From Harmothoe impar (lineage: Eukaryota > Annelida > Polychaeta > Phyllodocida > Polynoidae), in contig OX381717.1 in NCBI GenBank assembly GCA_947462335.1, forward strand, positions 17,351,166 through 17,415,165: DNA of 64,000 bases. The letters run 5' to 3'. Made by a program: the position numbers and the translations under genes. The notes under the pieces were generated by a model. The model ran no database searches, had not been told where the DNA came from, and worked only from the letters and a program-made list of their open reading frames with translations. Positions 1-11,700 of the stretch are shown piece by piece (the stretch's first letter is position 1; each line of letters opens with the position of its first letter).

Positions 1-595
1 ATGTCAAGGTTTGTGTCCCACTCGAGGTGAATTAATCCTATGCATAATATTTTGTTCAAAGTAGTGCTTGTTGAGGTGACACAGGTATATGTAAAATCAG
101 CTTAGGTCTTCCCTCCCCCCAATGACTATTTTTACCAGAGCTCTAATGGGTGTAAATATCTACTGCTATTTATACATGTAAGTTAAACATGCACATGCAT
201 CCTAGTAGACCGATCATTTAGATATACAGCATATCAAAATCAACAAGTCAGCCATCGTTAAACTATGTATAATTTCAAGCAATACAATTTTTGATTCATA
301 AGGTTGGTAAATACTCCCAAAATCTCTTTTTGATGTGTTGTGCTTTTTAACATTTAAATAACCTCATGGAACAAGCCAGAAGAATTTGTGTTTAGACTGA
401 TATTTCTCAGCTTTTGCAAGCCTTTGTCAAAATAATTTTATTCATTATTCAAAAAATCCAATGTATTGTTAAGGACTTTACAGATCCAAAATCTGAAACT
501 TAAAACATGCTAGGATAGATATTAGAAAATGTATGTGAATATAAATAATTTACTGAAAAAATGAAAATGAAAAAATACACAAAACTACCTTAGTA
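1..595. other. non-coding, downstream/intronic side of the esterase gene
   Basis: AT-rich sequence with no open frame or splice-flanked exon that I can recognise. Because the esterase gene reads leftwards through here, this is probably intron. The Gly-rich oxyanion-hole exon expected after the second exon of this family was not found, so it should lie beyond the left edge. Confidence 0.5.
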
Positions 596-655
596 GAGTG
601 TGTAGACGTTAAGGTGGAGACAGTCCTCACTGTTGTCGTCCCAGAACAGCTGAAC
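596..655 (-). pseudogene. partial duplicate of esterase exon 2
   Basis: On the minus strand this stretch encodes a near copy of the end of the esterase exon at 780-926, including the motif FWDDNSEDCLHLNVYT. It then runs into an in-frame TAA two codons later. A CAG lies just before the CTG TTC TGG codons and could act as a splice acceptor. It is therefore either a dead duplicate or a poison/alternative exon. Nucleotide identity to the intact exon is high, with only a few differences over about 50 bases, which suggests recent duplication. The 30-bp repeats at 679-786 lie between the two copies. Confidence 0.6.
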
Positions 656-678
656 ATTGTGTTTGGGTGGATAGGTAA

Positions 679-786
679 GGTGTTAATACCTTAGGTTAGT
701 GATCAAAAGGTGTGAATACCTTAGGTTATCGATCAAAAGGTGTGAATACCTTAGGTAAGGGACCAAAAGGTGTGAATACCTTAGGT
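679..786. repeat. 30-bp tandem repeat replicating the exon 2 splice donor
   Basis: Three full 30-bp units and one partial unit (679-708, 709-738, 739-768, 769-786), each containing GTGAATACCTTAGG or a close variant. Read on the minus strand, every unit contains CCTAAG|GTATTC or GTATTA. This is the donor used to end esterase exon 2 at 780. Potential donors therefore recur at exactly 30-bp intervals (GT at 779, 749, 719 and 689). Confidence 0.85.
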
Positions 787-1755
787 GTGTAGACATTGAG
801 GTGGAGGCAGTCCTCACTGTAGTCGTCCCAGAACAGGTGTGTGATGTAGATAAGGCCTGGTCGGGTCTGTTCACACGCCGACCGGATCTTGGACGCATTA
901 AACGGAGCCTTCCATGTTACAGGGTCCTCTGGGGCCTACCAGAATACATAGTTAAAAGTGAAAAGGTTTCAGTCTGGGGGCCTAAAGTAGCTTTTTTACA
1001 TTATATAAATGCGAACAAATCGCCATGTTGATGACGTCACAGGGTCATGAAATGTGAGCATGGGGTATTTCATTGGATTGTAAAAAATCCAGAGGTCTCT
1101 TGTTAAATCAATTGCACTGCCAAATATGATGTGAAATATACAAAAATCCTTGATACCAGCTGGTGACACCTCAAGGCTTTCTTTAGCGACACAAAATGTT
1201 TGCATGTAGGTGCATTAAATACGACTAAAGGAAGACTTTTTGCATATCTATTCCCAGTAAATGCAACATGAAGCCACTTAAAATATTTATATGACCTTCA
1301 CATGGCATTACTGAAATTAAAGCCCGTTTAAGAGTTCCTTTAAGGCATCTCAAATTTGCCTAAAAGCATAAATTCATGCAGAGCCAATAACCCTGAATTT
1401 TTTTAAAGCAAAAGACATTGCATAATGATACAATATGGAGGTCGGCCAGAAAGATGTTGACATCTGCTAATAAAAAGTAGTGATATCTAATTTAAAACAG
1501 TGTTGTGGGCTGGGGTAGAAAAAAAGAGGTGATTATTTATTATCCTTATACATGCAATAGGATACAAACCTTCCAGCGGAGCTTCCCTACAGGGGGTTTA
1601 GCGAAGGGAATGCCGAGGTAGCTGTTGACTTGTCGGCCATTGTTGAGTGTGACTGTCTGTCCCTGCACCGGGCCATGGTTAGTCTGTACAAGGATGCCCA
1701 GTGTACCATGGCTGCACACTGCTAGCAGGAGAAGGAGGCAAAGTAGGTTCTCCAT
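780..1755 (-). CDS. secreted carboxylesterase/cholinesterase-family protein, 5' exons only
   Basis: Two coding exons. Exon 1 (1570-1755) starts at an ATG followed by a hydrophobic signal peptide (ENLLCLLLLLAVCSHGTLG), then the N-terminal alpha/beta-hydrolase strands with the family signature YLGIPFAKPPVGKLRW. Exon 2 (780-926, 49 codons, acceptor AG|GACCCT) continues in phase 0 with KIRSACEQ and the second family signature SEDCLHLNVYTP. The motifs and their order match carboxylesterase type B proteins (cholinesterases, juvenile hormone esterases, neuroligins). Residues 1-111 are present. The catalytic Ser elbow, Glu/Asp and His would lie on exons beyond the left edge, so activity cannot be judged. 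The protein should be secreted or membrane-anchored. The donor of exon 2 is replicated by a 30-bp tandem repeat, and a partial copy of exon 2 lies just downstream. Splice sites are predicted by eye. Confidence 0.85.
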
Positions 1756-3319
1756 GGTCAGTGGTAGATCTGTGGGTAAGAGTGAACTTCTCTATTACAT
1801 TGGGTATACAGCACTTTCTATATTAAACCTATGGTAGCTCTATACTCTATGCCTAATGGAGTATGATGTAATTATGGCCAACAAGTTTGTTGATTTTTTA
1901 AATTTTAGTTCGTGCCAGGGCCACATTGAACATGCTTACCCTATGTGGTTTATAGATTTCTACTTTAAATCTTTTCTACAGTAGACTCTACTATAGATCT
2001 ACAGTAGATTCTACTGTGAACCTACAATAAATATGTTCAACTCTTCAATTTAGCTTGGATCATACACCAAGCGCTAATACGAGACAGGCACTGATCCAAG
2101 GTCATGTTTTAGTGCTTGGATAAAGTTGGAGGTGTCTATACCCCCGGCACTTATACAAGACCAGCGCTCTTTGGAAACCTGATGCCTTAAAGCGATGGTA
2201 CTGTAAAACCAAATTAATTTGAGACAGACAATAAATATTGGTTGTGATATATCAGAACTGAACCATAAAATGGATGACAATATATTCATCCAAATTATCT
2301 TGAACTAAATTCTTAAATTAAGTGTATCTGATACCTGTGGCTCAGACTAAAATCTTTAAAATGAGATCATACTTCATTTTCTGTAAACTTAGTTTACTCT
2401 CATTCCCCCAAAATTCACTTGATATTTGATATATAACTGTTAAATCTAAGCCCATGGTATGACTTTTGATGTGCATGATCTAAGTTGCACCTAATGGAAA
2501 TATACTGCGCAGGTTTTTAGCTAGGTACCATTTCACCTCATATCTAAGCCTTTTAATGCCAATAGAATGTATATGATTACCTCTAAACTTTCAATACAAT
2601 ATTGCCATAGTATGTAACATATTTTAAGGAGGATTTACAAAATAGACTTTTTGGATGTACTTACTTTAATAACAGCCCTAATGCACAGATTATGAGAACC
2701 TAAACAACTAGACAACCATTCCTCTAAAAATAGTTATATTAGTATGGAAAGGGAAAGGTGTGTACTTACCGTTGTGACTGGTTCATATAACTGAGCCCCT
2801 TGTGGTAACCTAATCCTATTTGGGGAGCTGTCATTATTTACCAACAGTTGAGGAGGCAGAGTGTTTTATATTTTATTAAGGGGTCATAATAGGCAGGATC
2901 CAAGAGGTACTCTAATATCTGTAGCTTGGTCAAAAATATAATAAATCTTATATTTTCTGAATTTTTATAACCAAATATCATCTCTCAACCAGAATTCCTC
3001 TATTTAATGAAATTGTCAAAAATGTTCAATTTAGCTCATTCCGGTATGAAGAGAAGTTGGGGACAGAAATATAATATAATTTTTAGTTTTATTGATTGAA
3101 ATACGCCTTTAATATCGTTGTCGAGGGCATATTATTATTTTAAAAAAAAAATCTTTAAAAAAAATATTGTACAAAAAGTTGACTTACCCCCTGCCAACCT
3201 TCTAGATTAATAATGCCCTCTCCATGTAGTGCAATGCTATCTACAGTAAGCCTGATTAGATTACCGGTGGGTGTTTGGTAGCTTTCATCCTTGTCCTGTT
3301 GTCAGGGATTATAGATATC
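1756..3319. other. intergenic, no gene seen
   Basis: AT-rich sequence upstream of the esterase start. Short open frames here lack splice context or recognisable motifs. A cluster of CTACTGTAGA/CTACAGTAGA-type short inverted motifs lies near 1975-2030. Nothing else is supported. Confidence 0.5.
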
Positions 3320-3321
3320 TA

Positions 3322-3575
3322 AAGGAAGGGTCATTTTTAGCAACAAGGGGAGGTTGGTGGATTGTCACGTCAGTGGGCCGGAGTCTTTTGCATCTATTCC
3401 CCCAAGGACGGGTTCAAATTGATCGAGGCTATAGTACCGCGCATGATTTGATCTCTCCCTCAAGTGGGATATACTTTTCTTTACTTCCCCCCTCCCCCAA
3501 AAATGTTAAAATTATGTTGGTCCCTCCCAAACTCAACTGACCCCCCCTAAATACTTGTTGAAAAATGACCACTCC
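3322..3575. mobile_element. MITE-like element, GGTCATTTTT..CAACAAG termini
   Basis: The left end carries GGGTCATTTTTAGCAACAAG and the right end carries its approximate inverse (CTTGTTGAAAAATGACC), giving a TIR of about 20 bp on a roughly 250-bp element. Related sequence starts at 17457 (GGAGTGGTCATTTTTTAACC) and 50568 (GGGAGTGCTCACTTTTTAAC), so this is a repeat family. It has no coding capacity. Confidence 0.6.
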
Positions 3576-4380
3576 GTAACTGTGTTACACACCCCTTGTT
3601 AGATAATGTGTCAACTTTCATAACACATGTATATATAGCCCATCAGGGCAGTGTTGACTTTGATTTGGTTTGTTGTCATGGTTCACTACCACATTGTGCC
3701 AACCCCTTTAGGACAGGATCGGGAGAGTGCATAGTGCCGCTTATGGAGTCTGGGTGGTGGGGGAGGGTTCAAAATGGGGTTAAATTTAATTCTAAAAGTA
3801 TGCCAATTAACAATATTGCTGTTGCTGTTATATAAGGTCGTGCAGAGAGGCTGTAAACAGTCAAAATCCAAGATGGTGGCTGCTTAAATAAAATATGACT
3901 TTTAGATGTATAAATAATGAGTCCGGAAAGATTCTTATGACACCTTCACCCAGTAAATCCACACCAAGGAATACAATGGAGCAATATAGCTAGTACTGAT
4001 GAGTTATATCTTTTTGGCCCGAAGTGGTCATGGATAATTACATATATAAATGACTGTCCTCGATATTTAAGCTTGCTTATATACAGCAACACAGATAGAT
4101 TACATCCAGTTCATTACTCTTACTTTCTTTCTACTGGTTACTTATATATGCCAAATATGATAAATGGTACCTGGTGTGAACCGACTATGTATGGTGACTT
4201 ATGAGGTGGTAAGACGGAGCCACTGGTGGGCAGATGTAGGTTACGATGATTCAGAGGAAGGGGAGGAGCAATGGCCCTAGGGGTAGTGTACACAGTCCAG
4301 CACCACATATTAACACAGATATATTACATCTTCACGTCTCATTACTCTTGTCTTTTTTTTCCGACAAACTCTCTATATTA
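3576..4380. other. intergenic with dispersed repeat fragments
   Basis: No gene seen. Sequence around 4090-4140 and 4310-4400 (ATTACATC..CATTACTCTTGTC) recurs near 19050-19110, which marks a dispersed repeat. Confidence 0.45.
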
Positions 4381-5650
4381 CAATGAGACTGGTTGTAAGA
4401 TGGATGTGTAGGGGTTTACTATTTCATCCCAACCTTTTAGATATCATATACACCCCTTCCCGTGCCCTTCGGGCATGGATCAGGGTATCACTACATCTAT
4501 TTCACTCACTTCAAGTCCGGTTCGAGCCACCTGGATGGCTTATGCCACCTACCACCCTCTCAAATCTGTGGGTCCTTGACCTTACCCTCGGTGTGACAAA
4601 GTATTGTGTCATCTGTCACCTTGGATCATGTTCCGATAGCCACGCTATAGTTTGGGTTTACATGTACCTGCCATTCCGTATGGGGTCCCAGGTAGCCTTT
4701 TCCTACTTACCCTGGGTACCGGGTGCATCCCAGGGGTCAGCAACGGTCACCTTGCCCTACTATAAGAGTGAATCCACTGAGGCAAATCCGTTGGATCGGA
4801 TGAACCTTCACAATATTAAACCTATGGACGAATCCTGTCCGATCCGACAGATTTACCTCATTGGATTTAACCCTTACATAAGGTGGCCCATTTTACCTGG
4901 TCAGGGTCCGGTCCTTGGTTCAAGCTTAGCTTGGACATCGACACTTCACGTCCCCCACCCCCTACTCCTCATCCCTACCTGGGCTATCCCCCACCACTGC
5001 CCTACACTGATATTCCTAGGCTCCCTATACGGCCAATTTCTCAGTCACTAGTGCCTAACCTAGTTAGTCATTTGTTGGCTCCCTATACGACCAACCTAGG
5101 TAAGTTGTCAGTGTCAGTACTGACCAACCCACGTTAGCCTTTCGATTTCCAGGGGGAGCCACTGAGTGGTCATCACAAGTTGCACCAACTAGTGGTATAT
5201 AAATACAACACACCAATGATGAACCTGGGTTAGCCACTACTGACTGACCCCTTGGTCATTTTTGAATATAACTTTGCTATTGTGACTAACACTCATATGA
5301 CTAACCTAGGATGGTCTGTACTGACTCACCCTTTCAACCTATGGATTTTCAGTGTGTTTGCAGGCCTCTGACCGGGCTGTCCCTCGGAGACCATTCCCTG
5401 TTTCCTCCCTTTGTGAGGTTCAATTCTGGCTTGAACTGACTGAATGACCTGCTCGCACTAGTCTCAAGCCAGTCCTGAATCAGCCCCTAGGTACCCGATT
5501 CCTGAGCTTGTCCAGATCATGCCCCGAACCAATATCCAACCCTCTCTGTGTATGTCTGTTGACGGCCCATACAGTATACTGAACTAACTGTTCTGATTGT
5601 ATATATTCATACACACAATGAGTATTCAACTAATATGCAGCTATAGAGCG
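4381..5650. other. unassigned pyrimidine-rich block with a TATA-like box
   Basis: This block is clearly richer in C and T than its surroundings. It contains a 222-codon open frame (4383-5051) with no recognisable domain, several CCTAGG-type motifs, and a TATA-like GTATATAAATAC near 5195. It could be a long terminal repeat or another repeat body. I could not find convincing matching ends or a target duplication, and I do not call a gene. Confidence 0.35.
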
Positions 5651-5967
5651 TGATTTGGATTAAACATAAGGTGTGTTTATCCTACATGCCCCCCTCCGAC
5701 TGCAGTTTTAAGATTGTTCATGCTCCTTTATTGACCCTGGCTATTTTACTGAATACAGGTGAAATATTTTTACCTCTCCTCCCAAAGAGAGGGTGACATT
5801 TTTTGTCCGTTCCCAGTCACAGGCTGGATACCCCAGTCCCAGTTAAGATTTGTCCAGATGGTCCAGATCGCATAAATCCAGTAACCACTGTGGAACTGTG
5901 TTTCGCCAAAGAATGCAGTTTTTTTTCAGTGTCGATCACAGGGTCGGGTAAGATATATTCAGATCTG

Positions 5968-6010
5968 TTTTTTTTTTTTTTTTTTTTTTTTTTTGGGGGG
6001 GGGGGGGGGT
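5968..6010. repeat. poly-T followed by poly-G homopolymer
   Basis: A run of T passes directly into a long run of G. It is low-complexity and its exact length is likely to be assembly-sensitive. Confidence 0.9.
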
Positions 6011-8046
6011 CGGGGTTTTCCAACAGCTACAGACTAAAAATACATAGACTAGTATTTTGCCTTGGTCGTTTAATATAAAAGGGGACACTTTAGGCTTTCA
6101 GAAAATTATTAAATTTAAAATGTACAATGACAGGCTGAGTATACTTGTGGGAAACACATCCAACCCTTTATATATCATCTTAGTTTATGTGTGCTGTATT
6201 GTGCCCTATATTTATGGGGAGAAATGCCATTATTATCAATTATGATATTTCACATTTAATCCATTTTATGTTAAAGTGTTATCTGTCAGGCCGATAGCAC
6301 ATAATTCTGAGCACTGTGGCAAAATGTTGATAGTGGTGACCAGAAAAAGCATAGCAGTAATTAATGTTGGTACTCTAATATATCTATGCAATCCAATACT
6401 GTATATATATACACAAAGCATCTGACTATGTGCTAAATTGTGGCCCACACTTATCGAGCCCCTTGGATGTAAACATAAAGCATCTTTCATCCCTTTGAAA
6501 GAGAAAAAGAGAAAATGCAAACAAAATGCAAAAGAAAAGAGAGTAATCTTACCCCCTAGAGCCATCTGTGCTCCACATGCCATGGACTGCCATATAGTTG
6601 TATATCTTTATATAGTGAGGGTAATTTACTCAGCGTTGCCTCATTAAACTACCCTTAGAGGATAACTATACAAGTTTGTATTTAGTTCATGGCAATATTG
6701 ATTATGTTTCCTAGAACTTTAATCAATTCATCTGAATATCAGTTCTATAAATAGCATTACCACAGAGGAATTAGGAAAATAATATATTGTAGTAATTTTT
6801 AGTTATATCGATGCGCAATGCCATCTAGATGCCAAAGCTGTTTTAATTATGTGTCTAGCACGTTTAGAACTAACATAATATGAGATTATTTATTGGAAAA
6901 TGGGAGCCTCAATTGGAGGAGTATCCCATAGAGAACTCGCCATCACATGGGCCCCCTAGCTTTACAAAAGCTTTCACAGCTTGTCTGCGGGGCTTGTTCA
7001 CAGGGCTTGTGCACGGGGGTGCCGGCAGTGTGCCCCCTCCCCCTTGCTCCCCCCTCAGGGACCCCAATACACATTGTTTTACAATGTACAAAGTAACAAA
7101 GCCGTGGGTCTTAACATTAACTCATGTTAACCATATATGTATCAATGGAAAGCCACATTTCTCCTCTAGACGATATGCTTATGAGATAATGGGCGCGGGG
7201 TGAATATTTTGAACAGTCAATGAAATTGCAAAAAAGCATTTTTTCCCTTTTGATATTTCTGGTTTGAATTGTCCGATTTTCATATAGAATACGAAAAAAG
7301 AAAGCTGAATATCTCCTCTAACTGACTGGGAGATTCACACAGCTTGATTACCTTTTTGGATAACAGGTTTTACTTGACTAAATAGAGGCAGTTCCGAGTG
7401 GTGACCAAAAACGTGGCCCGTGCATAGTGGGCATAACAGTAGCAACAGCCATCCAACTGATAATAGGCCCGCATTGGTGATGCTACTATAAAGGCGAGAT
7501 TTATCAATAAGGGTGTGAAATGTGTCTCTCTTTGGTTAAATCGTTGACCTGCCATATTTACCATAAAAAAAGATATTCATGAAATATGATGATGAAGTGC
7601 ATAATACATAACAGTAGTATACAGACTAAGTTATTTTGTTTGTTCCTTCCCTGCCATCAGTCAATGGTCAAGACATGCACAGGTACATATTGTCTTTTTA
7701 GCCTTACTTTCCGTTGTTTTAGAAAGATCTAACCAACAGCTTGTTATGAAAGCATTTAAAAGCAGCGACTAAGGCTGCAATACCAACTAGGCCTACCTGA
7801 GTTTGTATGTTTAGAGTTACCTGCCCAGGTCTGTAATGCATTAGGTTGTCAAGGTAACCAGGGAAGAATGCTGAATTTAACCCTTTCAGGGCAGCCAAAA
7901 CATTCATAGTTAGTGATCAGGATGAGATGTTTGGAGGATATTTACCAAAAGACAAGGCATTGCTGAATCTTATAGAATTATGATGATTATGGTCAATGCT
8001 TGCCCTGCCATGGCATCATATTTAGTTGCCGCATGCGCACAAAGGG
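6011..8046. other. intergenic, no gene seen
   Basis: AT-rich sequence. Short frames near 6880-7200 and 7370-7900 carry no motif or convincing splice context. Confidence 0.45.
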
Positions 8047-8165
8047 TTAAAGGAGCAATATAACCACTTGTGGTGCTACCCCATAGTAGATCAGAACAGT
8101 ACTGGAATTTTGAATGGAATTTGCTTGGTGAGAATGCCACTTTAAAGCAGTGTATGTATGACTAT
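8047..8165. repeat. dispersed repeat with second copy at 62966-63060
   Basis: TTAAAGGAGCAATA followed by CCCATAGTAGA and TTTTGAATGG recurs in the same order in the first intron of the ShKT/sushi gene (62966-63060). Two diverged copies indicate a dispersed element of unknown class. Confidence 0.6.
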
Positions 8166-8725
8166 ATATAGGACAATTGGAAAGGAAACCTGAATCATCC
8201 AACCATGAGAGAAAGTCTGTAGGCAGACAGAGCAGGGCCACACTCACTGCAGTCACAACCCTACTACTGGTTACTGACCTTCTATAGACCAATGCAACAA
8301 GAAAGGGTAACTTTTTCATAATAAAGTTGTGTTTACTTTGGTTTCAGCAGAAACCTCATTACATTGTCTCTTATGGCTTTGTTTGCAAACTTCTCATAGA
8401 AAAAAATTCCAAGGACCATTATCTTTCTAATAGTATATAATAGTATGCAGGATTTTGAGATTCTACATGTATTTAAGTATTTGTTGGTCAGGCCTCAGAA
8501 AATGTTTAAAAACTTTATCAATCATTTTTCTTAAAAGTCATCCTTTCTTGCTACATGAATCTATAGCTGCATATGAGCAGTGGAGTCCTGGATCATACTG
8601 GGGTCACCATTAAGGTTTTGTACGGCACGGTATCTGTACGATCACCCTCTAGCCGGATAAATGCAGTGAAGTCATAAATCGTATAGAAGATATGCTGCTT
8701 AGACAAGATGATCCGGACGCAACAC

Positions 8726-11700
8726 ATGAGGGGCCTCCTGATTCTGCTTCTTGCTGGTATGTACTCTACTTACATCCTAGTTTATACCACTGCCACTATT
8801 CTAGTTGGTTTCCTTTGGGGAGATATGCTCCGGGCATGATCTATGACTGGCCGCAATCTATGTCCAACTGCAACAGGGGTAGACACTAACAATTGAAACC
8901 GTGGGCCCTCAGCCCCAGAAAGTTATGCGCTTGGAGGTAAAACTGTGGGCCCAAGATTTCCATCATCAAAATTGTCCATGCAGAGCGCATGGGGAGAGGG
9001 CCGTTTCATTCTGATAACTAGGATTACAGATTTGCTTCTAGGATTTTTGGCATTTACAGAACAACAGAATTTACAACAATATTCATATAACAACTTTAAG
9101 GACTCTCAGCACCCAAATTGCACTAAAACAGTTTGAGTGGTATACTTCTAAGGAAATGTGTTAAACATGTACACATTATACATCAATTGAACCATCTATA
9201 ATAGCTTTATCAAATTCCTTCGATTATTTCTCATTTTAGTAGCCATGGAATGTGGATGGAACAAAAACGTTCCATTTTCAGCCTCTTTTTTTCCAACAGC
9301 ATTATGGGGTAGAAAATGGACAAAATTCTTGAATTTCTCAATTGAAAACTAAAATTCATGTCTATACCTGGGGTCCTTTTTTTTCTTTTCCTGATATTCC
9401 AATTATTAAGGCCTACACAGCTACAAAGTTGCATAGTTAGCTAAAAAGTGGGTGATAATAGGGGTAAATAGCCTTTTTTACCATTTCTTAGTAACTATGC
9501 AACTTTGAAGAGCTCTGTCCCAGTGGGCACAAAACCTTGATTCAACGTTGACAACTGGTTGATATAGGGTTACAGGGTAGATCAACTTTTTTTTCAACAT
9601 TGATGCAATGTTACTATTTCAACATTGTCAACCAACACCTGTTTCAACATTGATGCAATGTTTGGATATCAACCTTGAATCAACCATGCGTTTCCCACCT
9701 TATCCACTAGGTGCCTCCACAACCTACTCCTTAGCATTTCTATCTACATGCTACGTCTATTTTCCCTAATTGTAAGCTCTTATTTTCTTATTAATGTATA
9801 CAATTGATCAAAATGTCATTCCTTTTCATTGACAACTATGGTGTGTTTATTTATGACATTTGGAATTAAATTACAAGAATACATGCATGGTTTCAGTAAG
9901 ATACCCTTTATGTACAATATATAAAGCCTCAGTCCTGACCAGGTCAGTTTGAAATGGATGTGAACGCCTCTTAGTGTGATCATCAGAGGTCACTCATGTA
10001 CCCCTACCATGGATGGTGCTAGAATTAGCATTTAATCGACAGGAAATGGGGGGGGGATGTTGTAATGAAAATCAATATTAAATCAATGTGAATCATTTTA
10101 TTGTGTTTATTCATTGTTAATTCACAATGGCCACATGAATGTTGAATCACTGATGAATGATCAATGTTGATGACCTCATCAAAATCAACCAAATGACAAC
10201 CCTGTATCAACTGTGGATATCATTTCGCTACACACATTGAATCAACATTGAATCAACTGAAGTTTGCCCACTGGGGTAGGCCTTAATAATTGGAATATCA
10301 AGAAAAGAAAAGAAAGGACCCCAGGTATTGACATCAATATCAGTTTAAAATAGTTAAACCTAAGAATTATGTCCATTTTCCATCCCATAATGATGTTGAA
10401 ATGAAAAGAAGATAAAAAGGAACGTTTTTGTTCCATTCACGTTCCACAGTGACAAAAATTCCAAATAATGGAAGGAATTTGATAAAGGTATTATAGATGG
10501 TTCAAATAATGTGTAATACGTAGAGATGTAACACATGTACTTGGAATTAAACCCTCATAACCATTTTAGTGCAATATAGGTGCTGAGAGTCCTTAAAGAA
10601 CCAATGTGAACCCCTATATATTATACGTAGTTAAGAAAACAAATCAAGAAAGTTAGTATTGGCTATGATAAGGCTGTGGAACTTGAGAAGACACAACTTG
10701 TGCAAAAACAAAAATCATCCAAAAAATAGTATTAAATTCAAATTTGCAGAATTTCTTCCTAAAAACTTCATTTGGCAAGAATAAAAGTTCAAAAATCAAA
10801 AAAAGTTTTATTCGGCAAATATTTCCCCCCTCCAAAGAGGGCTTCATGTCAATGATAAAGAATATGGACGCCAGTTGTTTTTGACAGTTGACAGATTGCT
10901 AAAAGATCTGCTGTATGACATGAGTCGACTGATTATCCCTTTTGACCTAAAAACTTTCACTTTAACAATAAAATTTGAAATGAAAGGTTGAAATCAGAAA
11001 TGAAAAATTGATATCTGATGTTTGCCTCGAAGGGTCACTGTACTACTGGTATCTATGTTTGTGGTATTACAGAATACCTTCTTTAATTGTGTGCCATCGT
11101 GCAATATAGTAATTCTTATTCTTATAATAGAGGTATTGGAATTGATACATTTAGTAATACAGAATATGAGAACTTCTGTGGAATGCTGTGTTATGCACTT
11201 ACTGATATGGGGCCTAGTATAGCTGGTTATTATGTTTGTTTGTAATTGCTTATTGATACTGAAAAGTATGTAGCCCTTTGTAGGAATTGTTTCAGTTTCT
11301 GGTTTGTCTGTTCTTTTGTTAGTCATAGGCCTGCCTTCAATGATTGATTGACAGATGCTCTTTTTTGGATATATAATATCAAATGTGAGATTTACAATAA
11401 TGGGATTTCAAAACTTTGTTTTATTCCAGCTGAGATCCAGACGAGTTACATCGTCCCTATGCCAGCAACCACAACTACCCCAACCACCACTACAACCACC
11501 ACAACTGAATCAGAAACCACACTTATCTGTGTAGTAAGTATGTTCTAGCATGATAATCTGTCACATGTTAAACATTTGCAAAGTAGGTAACTACCAACCA
11601 TCTAACCAGCTCCACAGCATGGATACCATGATGTTCGAGGTCATTTTCTTAAACTGTATGGAAAAAAATAGATGGCTATTAATTATATCAGTGTAGTGTA

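Noticed and set aside
4383..5051. 222-codon open frame
   Set aside because: No recognisable domain, biased C/T composition and no conserved splice context. The GGTTCGAGCC word inside resembles a pol III B box but has no A box.
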